DNA of 42,565 bases, taken from NCBI GenBank assembly GCA_009746045.1, contig RPFO01001757.1, positions 40,001-82,565 on the forward strand. Reading direction: 5' to 3'. A model generated the notes under the pieces. That model was not told the origin of the DNA. It saw only the letters and a list, made by a program, of their open reading frames with translations, and did not search any database. The DNA is from Mesostigma viride (lineage: Eukaryota > Streptophyta > Mesostigmatophyceae > Mesostigmatales > Mesostigmataceae). Numbering within the stretch: position 1 is the first letter of the stretch; every line of letters begins with the position of its first letter. Position numbers and translations under genes: made by a program. Positions 1 to 10,249 of this stretch are shown one piece after another.

Positions 1-74
1 TGCCATTCTCACCCGTGACTTGTCCATGGACTGTCTTATCCTTCCTTTCCCTGCCCCCCTGCTTGCCCCCCCAG

Positions 75-1011
75 GCGGTGGTGGAGATGGGCCTGTCCAT
101 GCTGCTGGCGCTGGACGCGCTCCAGGAGGAGCTCACCACCGTGTTCGAGGGGCTGCCCCACGTGGACATGCGCGTGGGAGTGCACACGGTGAGGGGGGGC
201 ACCAGCCGCCGCTGCGGGGAGGTCGAACCTATAGTCTAGCAGCGCGGCAGGACATGTCAATTGCTAATGACTGGGTGACAAGCCCTTCAGGCGCATCACA
301 GAAGGGCGTGCACGCCATAAAGAGCAGACTTTGCCTTCCGCAGATGGGCCAGTGCCATCCTGTGTGTGTGTGTGTGCCGGTGAAGGCCAACCTGCCAGGC
401 GCATGACATCCGAATACCCTATCGAGACCCCCCATTGACACTATTATTAAGGCTCTGTATCTATGCATGCGCGTGATTTAATTATTTAACTGATCAATTA
501 ATTATTCCATGCATGCTGGCCCGTGTAAGCGCTCTGCGTTTGGCCTGTTTTGCCCGGCCTGAGGTTATAGCCCAGGTCATAGCCAGCTTCCTTTTCTTTT
601 AGCCTCCCTCTTCTTTTAGTTTCTGCGGGACGACCAATGGCAGGGAGGTTTGGTTGTACTGTTTTTAAATGTTGCATGCCTTGCTCACAAACGGCGGGGT
701 CATTTGTGAGCGCTGGCCATTGTTCTGTACCCAACATGCTCGGGCTTGCTGACGCGTTCGTTGCCTGCCGTGCCGCCGCTCTGTCGCCCGCCACCCTGCG
801 TCCCCAGGGGAGTTTGATCGCGGGCGTAGTGGGCATCAAGAACCTGCGCTACGACGTGTGGGGGGAGACCATCACGATCACCAACAAGATGGAGTCGTCA
901 GGCCTGCCCGGCCGCATTCACCTCAGCCGTGCGTCGTACGAGCAGGTCAAGGAGGCCTATCGGTTGGAGCCAGCTGCCGACGGGTCGGACACTTTCTTCC
1001 TGGTGGTGTGA
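75..1011 (+). CDS. 3' end of a paralogous two-domain nucleotidyl cyclase gene (last two exons, 5' partial)
   Basis: Two exons, 75-188 and 808-1011, encode the end of a class III nucleotidyl cyclase domain; the gene starts left of the window. Exon 75-188 follows a pyrimidine-rich AG acceptor and ends at ACG|GTGAGG. Exon 808-1011 follows CCCCAG and ends in TGA. Both exons have the same length and phase as the last two exons of the minus-strand gene at 17041-17947. The protein differs at only a few residues (for example TTVFEG for TSVFEG, and KEAYRLEP for KEVYRLEP). The motif VWGETITITNKM has Thr and Lys where catalytic cyclase halves carry Asn and Arg, so this half should supply metal-binding rather than transition-state residues. 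The intron (189-807) is also recognisably related at both ends, which points to a fairly recent duplication. Whether the full paralogue exists to the left cannot be seen. Confidence 0.85.
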
Positions 1012-1628
1012 CCGATAGATGTGGGTCCATATATGACCGCACAGAGTATAGTATATAGTTTATTGTGACGGCAGCATTCTTCACGTTCTCTGCCGAGTGG
1101 CGTGACCGCATCACAGAGAGCAGATGGCTGGGCCTGATAGTTACGGTTAACGTGTTTTTCCTGGTGGATGGCCTCATGAATAGGGGGCTCACCCAGGATA
1201 GAATAAACGAGTTCTTCTTCCTGTTGCGTCGGCCGGAAGGGGCGGCTATGCTCCGTCCCAGACATGCGGATGGAGACGCGGATGGAGAGGCAGGCCTCCT
1301 GACAACGTGGCAAATGCATTGTCATTTAAAGATATATCTGCCCATGCATGGAGGCTCCATCCAGGTGAGACGTGCCCCCATGCTTGAATAATCTACGGCT
1401 TCGCATGCAAGGCAACCCCCATGCCATTGAAAAGAGATGGGAAGGGAGCAATACACAGCTGCAAGGGACAGAGAGGCATGCGTTTTCAAAACTCCACGAA
1501 TGCGGGCGATGAACCACTCCCGTAGAAGCAAAGGCCCAAGGGTGCTTGTTTGCAGCGCTCGCTCGCTGCCACCCTGGCTTTGAACTTGTGTCCACGTAAA
1601 CAATGGCAACATGGTGGTGTTGATGAAT
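1012..1628. other. 3' flank of the left cyclase gene; no further gene seen
   Basis: No coding similarity was recognised. Bases 1099-1123 match, in inverted orientation, 16954-16978 downstream of the other cyclase gene, so the duplication includes 3' flanking DNA. The rest looks like unique non-coding sequence. Confidence 0.5.
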
Positions 1629-1724
1629 GGAAGGGGTATGGCCCTTGTCACGTGCGCGGGATTGGCCAGGACTTGTGGAAGGGGTATGGCCCTTGTCACG
1701 TGCGCGGGACGGGCCAGGACTTGT
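1629..1724. repeat. 48-bp tandem duplication
   Basis: Units 1629-1676 and 1677-1724 begin with GGAAGGGGTATGGCCCTTGT and differ at only a few bases. The period is a multiple of three, which keeps an apparent reading frame open, but nothing else suggests coding. Confidence 0.9.
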
Positions 1725-2046
1725 AGGAGCAAAAGGAAGGGACACGCAGACTCCTGTGGTCCGCTGCCCACGGGACGCGTGAACTCGTGTCCATTCCAGA
1801 GACGGAAGCAGAGACAAGTCGGCAAAGCATGCCTGCCCACCATGGCTGCCTTAGTGGTATCTGCCAAGTGGCAGGATCAAGCTTGTCATGCAAGTTGCAG
1901 CCCGACGCATTGGTATTGGGAACCTTTCGTGCCAAATTCTTTTTATGGATATAAGCTCGGAAGCCTACGTAGTATAATACAAAATAGCCCTTTGGCCCGC
2001 CCGAGCCTGGGAAAGACGCCATGTGGGCAGGTCTCAGTAGACCCAA

Positions 2047-2293
<247 letters not shown>

Positions 2294-2303
2294 GTAGACC
2301 CAA

Positions 2304-4883
2304 ACCTTTTGCTGGACTCCCCAACAGGAGCACGAATTATGCTGGTATGAATCCAGGCACGGAACGGGTTTTGAGTGGCCACAACGTGCCTGGATCTTTG
2401 AGCAGCGATGTACAGCTCGTATGGTGGATTCCTTAATTAATTATTAATTAATTAATTTAAACGTAACTGCCTCACGTGACTGAAGTCGTCAGGGACATGA
2501 ATATGGGATGGCCAGTGGATGGATGTCACGTCCATGATCATAATGTAGCTACACATTTCCATCACCATTCATCCTGAACGACTCGAACACGCGGACAAGA
2601 TAACGGCAGGCTCGAGCTACCATGGTCCGGATTCTCCCGATTTCTGGCCTGCGCTGGTTGTCTCCTTGATAATGTAGATACGTGCACTCGAGAAACGGCT
2701 GTTCACCTAATCATTTACGCCCGTTTCAGTTCCGTTGGTTTGGTTCGATCCTCGGTAGCCGTTTGGCTTGGCTTTAGCGCCGCGCCTAATTAAGGGGAGG
2801 TGGCACCCCAAAACCCTTAAAAATTGACATATGGTAATATCACTTGAAATCCATTTGCACAACCCAAAGTTATGATTGGGGGCACTAAATAACATCTCTA
2901 GTGAGTTGTCCATGCACTTGTTGGGGGTACTACCCCCATATATACGCCAATAATGCGCTATAAATAGCAAAAGACGCTCATTAGGGCTGGGTATGCCCCA
3001 GCCAATGCACACATTTATTTACAAAACTGCCTGCAGCGTTTTTAGTTCCCTGAGTTTGTAGCTTGCTGAGCTATTTACATCATTAATTAATTAATTAATA
3101 AGCACGTGACTGCGTCACGTGGGTGCCAATACAGAGTAAAGGAACCTTCAACCCTATATACACAGTGAGAAGGAGGGAGGGCGCCCTAGCTTCTCTCACT
3201 GCCGCAGGTGGGCAGGCCACAGAGCGCTCTCTCCACGGCATGGTGCCGGGGCGCAACACTGTGGGTGCAATATAATTTACATCATGAAAAGGGCAAAACC
3301 TCGAACAGTTATTAATTTCCCCGCAAAATGACCCTTTTTTTACCGGACATTGGGAATAACTTTTTATAAACACGTCAAAAAAATACTTTTTCCTGCAGCG
3401 AAAATCCGTCTAACAGGGGGACAACTGTGTTCCAAGTCCCAGGTCATTCCGACAAGTCTAGCTCAAGTTATAAGGTTTTGCGTGCTAAATCCTGAACATA
3501 CGCTAAATGAGGTTTTTCTGTGTATAAGGTCACCTACACATGATGTTTTCCATCCAAGAAGCCAAAAAACATGCCCAACTCGATCACACAACATAAGAAA
3601 AGGCTAGGCACCTCATCTGCCCTCCCCTGCCCTCAGCATGGCCAGCCTTGCCAGCGTGGGCATAGCAACACCATCGCTAGGCATACACGCACCAAGAGAG
3701 CATACACTATGCTCAGCCCAAGGTTACCATGTAAATTTATGCCAAGAACTCAGCAAGTATACGTGTAAAAACCTTAGAAAGAATGCCCAAGCAATAGAGG
3801 CAACTGCAGCCTGCAAACTTGGCAGCAAATCATACATGCTGTCTGCCAAGCATTCACATCCTATCCAGCTTGCCTTGCTGCACACATAGCAGTGAAGTCT
3901 TAATGGTTATAGCTCAAGGAAAAAAATGGAAACACCTATCTAATGCAATGCCACTCATGCAGTATGGCCAGCAAAAGAACCACTCTCACCTTCCTTTCCA
4001 ATATGGCAATTTGCTAAGAAGCTGATGCCAGCTTGTTAGCCTCTAGGCACATGCCGGATGTCGTTACTAAAACAGGCGTGTCAGATCCGGCACATAACAA
4101 AGCGTCTGAGCAAGCTCATGTCCAAAGGATGATGGAAAACAAATGTCAACACATTACCAACAACTCGACCTCGGCGCCTGAAGCATGCCAGCCACAAACT
4201 ACACGACATTGTACGAAATTGCTAGGAATCTGACGATGCAACCGAAAGAAATGGAGCGCTTCCTGCAGGGAAACTGCCCGAAAAAAGGGCGAAAGGCCGA
4301 CGTTAATGCACCTGCCTGCGTGGAAATGTTTCATGCATAAACTGGCACGCAAGCTCGAACAATAAAAGACATCATCCATTGATCAGGCGATCAAGGAAGG
4401 TGCGCCTTCCGTGAATACGTCGAAGGCGACATGCGCAGGCCTGCGTAGGTTCTTACCTTGAATGCCGGAAATGTAAAAGAAACCGGGAAGCTTCGGCACA
4501 AACTCGACAACACCATTAATTTAGCCTCATAATCGCTCTTTAGAGCCTACGTTGCCTCACAATCGCTGCCGTAAAACTGCATTAAATTTCATGATCCGCA
4601 AGAGAAATTATATCCTGGACCCCCGCGCCCGTAGCCGTTCGAGAAATTAGCGATATTGCAAACCGTAAACTTTCCGCCATGAAATGAGGTCATCGACTAA
4701 TCTTCTGCGAAATTCATGCATTTTTTCTAGCTTTTTAGATGCCATATCGATTAATATTGCCTGAAGGCAAGCCGCCATGGCCACCTCCGCGAGGTTTGAG
4801 CGGTCCGGGCACACATTATACACCGTACGGACGGTACCGCGAATTTTTTGGCGCGGAAAATATTCGGCGCGCCACGTCCCCTT
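2304..4883. other. Intergenic region without recognisable genes
   Basis: There is no ORF with recognisable similarity or convincing length. AATT/TTAA tracts lie at 2431-2460 and 3082-3099 and resemble the LINE-B tail, so this may be decayed element sequence. A perfect inverted repeat, CACGTGAC-tgc-GTCACGTG, lies at 3103-3121. I see no tRNA or rRNA. Confidence 0.5.
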
Positions 4884-6504
4884 AATTAATTAATTAAAAT
4901 CATAGCTCCGTGGGGAGCATATGTAACACATAGCCCTGAGAAAGGGGCATCTATGGGTTTGTAATACAATCAGGGCGACAACCTGCAGGTGTAGGATGTA
5001 CAACTATCACCTGCTCTGGGTGCACTAGGTGCACCTGCACCTCCATGATGGTTCATGCCTCCTAAACAAGCACAGGCACCCAGGGGGGGCTTGAGGAGAG
5101 GGCCTAGAAGGCCTGCATGACATATGGGGTGGAAGGTAAGTGGCTAGGCTATAGCTAGGGTACACATGGCCTCTCAGCAGGGAGTAACTCCCTGCATGGG
5201 CAAAGCATGACTCTACATTGCTACGGCTATTGCAAGGGCGGGTGTGGGCCCATCACGTAGGCATACATGGCCACGTCACTAAGCTTTCTAGTCTACACTA
5301 CTGCTATATATTCCCTAGGCTGGGGTGGCTGGGGTGGCTGGGGTTGCAGGGGTCGCCTGCCAGGGCTTGTGGGCGACGTAGATGTCCGCCCCCTTCCAGT
5401 AGACCGGCTTCTGCCCCGCCGTCTGCCGAAGCTGGAGGTAGGTCGGCCATAACTCCCGTCGCCGTTGTTGCTGCGTCAAGGTCAAGTCGTCGTCCAGCGT
5501 GTAGGCGGTCCCCCCAAGCCGCTTGCGACACTTGAGGAACTCCATCTTATCCGCCATGGTGTCAAAGGTGAGGAGCAAGGGGGAGGGGCCGGCCTTACCC
5601 CGCGAGCGGGGAAGGCGGGTTGCACCCCCCGCGGCTTGCCCTTACCAGTGATTGCCATGGGGACAAGGATTTTGTTCTCAAACGCCAGGGCAAGGGTCTC
5701 GGAGGTCTCGTCCTGCAGCGGGTCGAAGTGCTTGACTATGACGTTAAGGCTGCGCTTGGCGAGCTCGGCCTCCTCGCGGAGGTCCAGCGTCTGCTGCTTA
5801 AGCTGGGCGGCGACGGCGGAGGTGGTGGAGGTGGCGTGTTGCTTAAGCATGTCCGCCCAGGTCGGGATGGGAGGAGCATCGCCGGCAGGGCCAGCAGGGG
5901 CTGGCCGAGCGGCGATGTCCTTCACCGCCTGAGCAGTGATGCCGGCGGTGTTCTGCAAGCATTCGATGGCTATGGCATTGTCCTGCAGGCGCTTGTCGAT
6001 GGCGAGAAGCTGGGCCGTGAGGGCGTCGGTTGTGGTGGAGGTGGAGGCGAGGAGCTTGGAGGTGGCGGTGGTGGTGGAGGAGAGGATGGGAAGCTCTGCA
6101 GCCAACGTGCCGCCCATGGCCGCCACATCTGCGGCCAGGGGTGTCACGTGCTGTTCGATGGCGTTGTTGATGATGGAGCGAATTTCGGAGGTGGAGGGGG
6201 GGGGCCAGATGTCGGCGACAGAGCGCCCGAGGAGGCAGCAGAGGGCGAGGAGCTGAAGGCGGGGGCGGGAGTAGCTGGACAGATCCGACGGGGAATCCAT
6301 GCGGGTAGGCATAATGATGCGGCCTTGTTGGACGTAAAAGTGCTTGCCCAGGGCAAGAAGCGAGGTGCGCGACCCAAAGAACACGGCGTTCATAAACTGG
6401 ATGGGATTTGCGCGGCCTTGTGTCCACCATGTAGCTGATTTGACGTCAAAGTCTATTGCTTTCCAGTCCGGCTCGTCAGGGGGCGGATGCTCAGGGGGCC
6501 GCGC
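4884..6504 (-). mobile_element. LINE-B copy a: ORF1-only non-LTR element
   Basis: Read on the minus strand, an L1-ORF1-like reading frame (6504-5315) is followed at once by a roughly 430-bp 3' region and a TTAATTAA-type tail near 4884-4898. The same ORF1-to-3' region junction occurs in copies c (7300-9993) and e (10213-14250), and no reverse transcriptase lies between. The family therefore looks like a stable ORF1-only derivative, analogous to mammalian HAL1 elements, not a chance deletion. LINE-B is my label. The 5' boundary upstream of 6504 is unclear. Confidence 0.75.
5315..6504 (-). pseudogene. LINE-B ORF1 protein (L1 ORF1p-like), copy a, frame-broken
   Basis: The first segment (6504-5640) contains DWKAIDFDVKSATWWTQG, then a Ser/Thr/Ala-rich heptad-like stretch (AIEQHVTPLAADVAAM, LDLREEAELAKRSLNV) that would suit a coiled coil. 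The second segment (5578-5315) lies in another frame: LLTFDTMADKMEFLKCRKRL, then DDDLTLTQQQRRRELWP and PVYWKGADIYV. It matches the RNA-binding and C-terminal region of L1 ORF1-type proteins (transposase_22 class), where a LTxxQQ.RR.L motif and a W-[RK]-G-A motif are typical. The frames are separated by a GC-palindromic block near 5590-5640. ORF1 proteins trimerise and coat retrotransposon RNA. This copy is probably inactive unless the break is bypassed. Confidence 0.75.
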
Positions 6505-6898
6505 CTAATGCTATAGCTACTCAAGCGTTAGTGCATGGTGCACTCGGCTCCTGCATGCGGCCTCGCCGAGATCTTCGGATAAAGCCATCAAGGCTGAGGG
6601 TGGCCCTCGGCCGGCCTCGATCGCCTGTCATGCAGATCCGAAGCGCAACCGCCCGGCCAGCGGTATCGCGCCCACCAGAATTACTAACCGCCCGCTCGGC
6701 TGATTCCAGTATCCTTCAATGTCGCCGACCCTAACTGGACCAACATGGCCCCGACCGGCGACCAGTGCCCTGTCCTGCATCTTTTACGGGGACTACGCCT
6801 CGCTTTACGACCTGTGCCTTCATCTCCACAGCATCATGACGTACCGCCTCATCTACCGAGACGGCACATTAATTAACTAATTAATTATTAATTAATTA
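6505..6898. other. Non-coding spacer or 5' region of LINE-B copy a
   Basis: The minus-strand ORF1 frame closes with a stop near 6505-6507. No conserved start was found upstream, unlike copy c. An AATT/TTAA run at 6868-6898 is the tail of the next LINE-B copy. Confidence 0.4.
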
Positions 6899-7262
6899 GG
6901 AACATAACTCCGTTGGGAGTATCTGTAGCACATAGCCCAGAGAAGGGGCATATGGCCTATAATACATTCTAAGCTACTTCCTGCAAGGGTGGGAATGTAA
7001 ACGACACTTGCTCTAGGTGCACCAGGGCACCTGCGCCCCCCATTGTCTCGGGCAACACCCAGCTAAGGGGAGCCCGTCATAGCTAGTAGGTGGGGAAGAT
7101 CAGCATAGCTATACAAGAGCTAGAGCGTGGCATCTCAGCAGAGAGCAGCTCTCTGCATGCATGGGCACAGCATAACTAGATAAAGCTAGGCATCATCTGG
7201 ATTGTGGCACATCATAGGCACACATGTACATGGCTAAATGAGACTCGTGAATCAGCTGGTAT
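6899..7262 (-). mobile_element. LINE-B copy b: 3' region only
   Basis: This is a 5'-truncated copy of the LINE-B 3' region, nearly identical to 7310-7352 plus 8011-8400. It shares the GGAACATAACTCCGTTGGGA terminus next to the AATT tail. It keeps the single, uninterrupted ATATGGCCT site that is duplicated around the micro-element in copy c, so it shows the empty site. Confidence 0.85.
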
Positions 7263-7352
7263 AGAGCCTGTAGGAGGCTTACATGTACATTAATTAATTA
7301 ATTAATTAGGAACATAACTCCGTTGGGAGTATCTGTAGCACATAGCCCAGAG

Positions 7353-7692
7353 CATGCCTCGTATTTCGGACGAGATTAGGCAGCGTAGGATAGCATTTGT
7401 TGGACACCTTGCTCGCACCAGCCAGGTCGACACCGCCCTTGGTCTGGCCGGCCCCCAGCGGCTTGGCCAGCCAGGGCGACACATTCTGACCTGGCCTGGC
7501 CCCGAGGGCATTCCCAAAAGGGTAGGGAAACCTGTCACGAACTACATCCAGATGTTGCTGGACGACCTAGTGGTCCCAGCCCAGTTTGAGCACCGCATCC
7601 ACTCTCTCTCCCGTCTTTGGACTGCCATGCAGGACAAGACGCGGTGGAAGAAGATTGTCAAGGCTCACACGCCCGACCCTGTGGGCAATTAA
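7353..7692 (+). pseudogene. C-terminal fragment of a non-LTR retrotransposon ORF2
   Basis: The 112-residue frame begins at the truncation point, so its start is not a real initiation site. It contains RQRRIAFVGHLART, followed after a Gly/Pro-rich stretch by LLDDLVVP, LWTAMQDKTRWKKIV and a stop. The order R-R-x-x-[FW]-x-G-H-x-x-R, a spacer, then an acidic/leucine helix and a [KR]-x-x-W-[KR]-x-[IL]-V motif is the usual tail downstream of the reverse-transcriptase domain in many LINE ORF2 proteins. No polymerase motifs are present. Confidence 0.75.
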
Positions 7693-7866
7693 GCCCCCTC
7701 CCTCCAAGAGGAGGAGGCGTTTTGATGAGTAGTGTACTCCCGTCTTTGGACTGACATGCAGGACAAGACGCGGTGGAAGAAGATTGTCAAGGCTCACACG
7801 CCTGACCCTGTGGGCATTGGGCAAGCCCCCTCCCCCCAAGAGGAGGAGGCGTTTTGATGAGTAGTG
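7609..7866. repeat. Tandem duplication (about 130 bp) at the LINE-C ORF end
   Basis: Bases 7609-7737 and 7738-7866 are near-identical. The first unit ends the ORF with TAA after VGN. The second has GGG-CAAG instead and reads further, into EEEAF and a stop. The duplication adds a second copy of the RWKKIV tail. Confidence 0.85.
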
Positions 7867-8035
7867 TAGTTAGGATTTTCTAGACTAGATAGCTTAGAGT
7901 TAGGATAGTTCGATCACGCGGCTCCCTCCACCCCATCCATCATGGAATATGTGCTACATGATCTCCCCACGGAGGCATGTTATACTGATTTAGTTTTAAT
8001 TTTTTTTAATAGCCCAGAGAAGGGGCATATGGCCT

Positions 8036-8117
8036 TGGCAGATCGCGGTTTTCCGCGTTTTCCGCGGCCCGGCACTGAACGCAAATGGTTTTCACCTTTG
8101 CGGAGTGCCTGATCAGA
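8036..8117. mobile_element. 82-bp micro-insertion with 9-bp target duplication
   Basis: An exact 9-bp repeat, ATATGGCCT, flanks the insert (8027-8035 and 8118-8126), and LINE-B copy b has the site once. The insert carries direct repeats of TTTTCCGCG and has no coding capacity. A related inverted-orientation copy is at about 14265-14326. No terminal inverted repeat is obvious, so the mobilising enzyme is unknown. Confidence 0.75.
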
Positions 8118-8507
8118 ATATGGCCTATAATACATTCTAAGCGACTTCCTGCAAGGGTGGGAATGTAAACAGCACTTGCTCTAGGCGCACCAGGGCACCT
8201 GCACCACCCAGAGTCTCGGGTGCCCAACACCCAGCTAAGGGGAGCCCGTCATAGGTGGGGAAGATCAGCATAGCTATACAAGAGCTAGGGCATGGCTTCT
8301 CAGCAGATAGTGACTCCCTGCATGGGCACTGCATTATGAAATAAAGCTAGGCATCATCTGGAGTGTGGCTCATCATAGGCACACATGTACATGACTAAAA
8401 CTGCTAGCTAGGCCTCAGCTAGTATATATATGTAGTACCTGACAGTAGTAGGCGGGCATGTACAAGGCCACGGTCTAACTATTCTACACTACTGCTGCTG
8501 TATTCCC

Positions 8508-9993
8508 CTACGCTGGGGCTTCTGGGGTCGCTGGGGCCGCGGTGGTCGAGGGGGTCGTGTGCCAGGGCTTGTGGCCGACGTAGATGGCCGCCCCCTTCCA
8601 GTACACCGGCTGGCCCGCCTTGGTCTGCCGGAGCTGGAGGTAGGTCGGCCATAGCTCCCGTCGCCATTGTTGCTGCGCCAGGGTCAAGTCGTCGTCCACG
8701 GTGAAGGGAGTGTTCTCGAGCCGCTTGCGGCGTCTGAGAAACGAAATCTTGTCCGCTGGGCTCTCAAAGATGAGAAGAAGCGGAGGCGCCCCTGCCTTAC
8801 CCCGCGCGCGGGGGACTGAGGCGGTGGGCGGTCAGCTATATAATCTCACCAAGAAGGCCCATGCGTGCAAGGATTTTGCTCTCAAACGCACGTGCAAGCT
8901 TCTCGGAATTCTCACCTTCCTCCATGTCGAAGTTCTTGAGTACGTATGGCGTTGATGCTGCGCTTGGCGAGCTCGGCCTCCTCGCGGAGGTCAAGCGTCT
9001 GCCGCTGGAGCTGGGCTGCGACGGCGGAGGTATACGGTGGAGGTGGTGTGCTGCCCATGTCCACCCAGGTCGTGATGGGAGGAGCATCGCCGCGGCCCGG
9101 CCGCGGCCAGGCCAGCAGGGGCTGGCTTGGCGGCAATGTCCTTCACCGCCTGGGCGGTGAGGCTGGCGGTGTTCTGCAGGACCTCGATAGCGATGGCATT
9201 GTCCTTAAGACGCTGGTCGATGTCGCGGAGCTGGGCGGACCGTGATGGCCGGCGTCGGAGGTGGGGGTGGTGGCGGAGGAGGACGGGCGAGGAGGGTGGA
9301 GGTGGCGGTGGAGATGGTGGGGAGCTCAGCAGCCAGCGTGCCGCCCATTGCCGCCACATCTGTGGCGGGCCGCCACATCTGTGGCAAGGGGGGTCACGTG
9401 CTGCTCGAAAGCTTCCTTAATTAAGGAGGCTGGCGGATGATGGCTTCGGTGCATGGGGAAGGTGTGGGGGGGCGGTGGGGAAGCCCAGATCTTGACGTCG
9501 GCTTCAGAGCGCCCGAGGAGGGATCGCCGAGCAGAGGGCGACGCGTTGGAGCTTGGGGCGATTCATGCGGAGAACTATCAGTATCGGGAGAGCCTCGGCT
9601 GGGTCGACAGGCTGGCCACGGGGCCAGCGGCCGCGGTTGTGGGAAATGAGGTGCGAGCACAGGGCTACAAGCGAGGCGTGCGTGCCGAAAAACACGTCTT
9701 CCATGAAGGCTCCTGGGCGGCGAGTCCAGTACTAACTAAGCCAGGTGCGTTGATGTCAAAGGCGATCTCGTCCCAGTGCGGCTCGGCAGAGCGACTGCGC
9801 TTACTTAGGCTCAGGCGATGCAGATGGCGAGGCGCCGCCCGGGGGGCTGGGCGAGCACCAGTGCGCGCGACTAGTGTCACCGCTGCCTTCCGGATCGACC
9901 TGATGGCGAAGCTGCAGCCGGAGCTGCAGACGTATTTTCATTGCCTAACGCAGCCGCCAGGCTGCGTTGCGTCTCCTTGCGTTTGCTCGTCAT
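8508..9993 (-). pseudogene. LINE-B ORF1 protein, copy c, decayed
   Basis: A plausible start at 9991-9993 gives MTSKRKETQRSLAAAL and an Ala/Ser/Gly-rich N-terminus. Several shifted frames follow: EPHWDEIAFDIN (9760-9800), a segment similar to copy a (MEDVFFGTHASLVAL, 9704 downward), the coiled-coil-like region (LDLREEAELAKRSINA, about 8960-9010) and the C-terminal RNA-binding region (VDDDLTLAQQQWRRELWP, PVYWKGAAIYV, 8700-8508). At least three frame changes and one in-frame stop after LLGEII mean this copy cannot make the whole protein. The TSD-flanked LINE-C in its 3' region shows that it is older than LINE-C. Confidence 0.75.
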
Positions 9994-10144
9994 ATATTGC
10001 GTAATAGCTTCGGAAAATTATATCAGCATGTGCGTCGTAGAAAGACGCGTCGATTGTGATATTCACGGCTGAATTCGGTGCTCAAACGTGAAAGTTATGA
10101 GCTGAGTCCGCCGTCAGCCATGGCTACCTCGTAGCTCGTGGCTC
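9994..10144. other. Probable 5' UTR of LINE-B copy c
   Basis: Non-coding sequence directly upstream (minus strand) of the MTSKRK start. No other copy retains this segment, so its boundary cannot be set. Confidence 0.35.
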
Positions 10145-10212
10145 GTGTACATGGCCACGGTCGATCTATCTATTCTACACTACTACTGCTGTATTCCCCT
10201 AAGCTGGGGCGA
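10145..10212 (-). mobile_element. LINE-B fragment d (ORF1 end and start of 3' region)
   Basis: A 68-bp stretch matches 8458-8520 of copy c (TGTACATGGCCACGG and TACACTACTACTGCTGTATT). It is joined directly, in the opposite orientation, to the start of copy e at about 10213. Confidence 0.7.
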
Positions 10213-10249
10213 CGGCACATGGTGTCCCCTAATGCACCTATGTGACGGA

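Larger units (their letters stand above)
7353..8008 (+). mobile_element. LINE-C: 5'-truncated LINE nested in LINE-B copy c
   Basis: A 656-bp plus-strand insertion is flanked by an exact 11-bp repeat, ATAGCCCAGAG, at 7342-7352 and 8009-8019. It contains the C-terminal tail of a reverse-transcriptase ORF, a roughly 130-bp tandem duplication, a short 3' UTR and a T/A-rich tail ending in TTTTAATTTTTTTTAA. The uninterrupted site is visible in LINE-B copy b. Confidence 0.88.
7300..9993 (-). mobile_element. LINE-B copy c: near full-length, with two nested insertions
   Basis: Minus strand: ORF1 (9993-8508), 3' region (8507-7310) and AATT tail (about 7288-7308). The 3' region is split by LINE-C (7353-8008) and by an 82-bp micro-element (8036-8117), each flanked by a duplicated target. 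Without these the element is about 2 kb, with no room for a reverse transcriptase. This is the best copy for defining the family. Confidence 0.75.

Noticed and set aside
5620-6438. 272-residue plus-strand Gly-rich ORF
   Set aside because: Antisense to LINE-B ORF1; its composition follows from the opposite strand.
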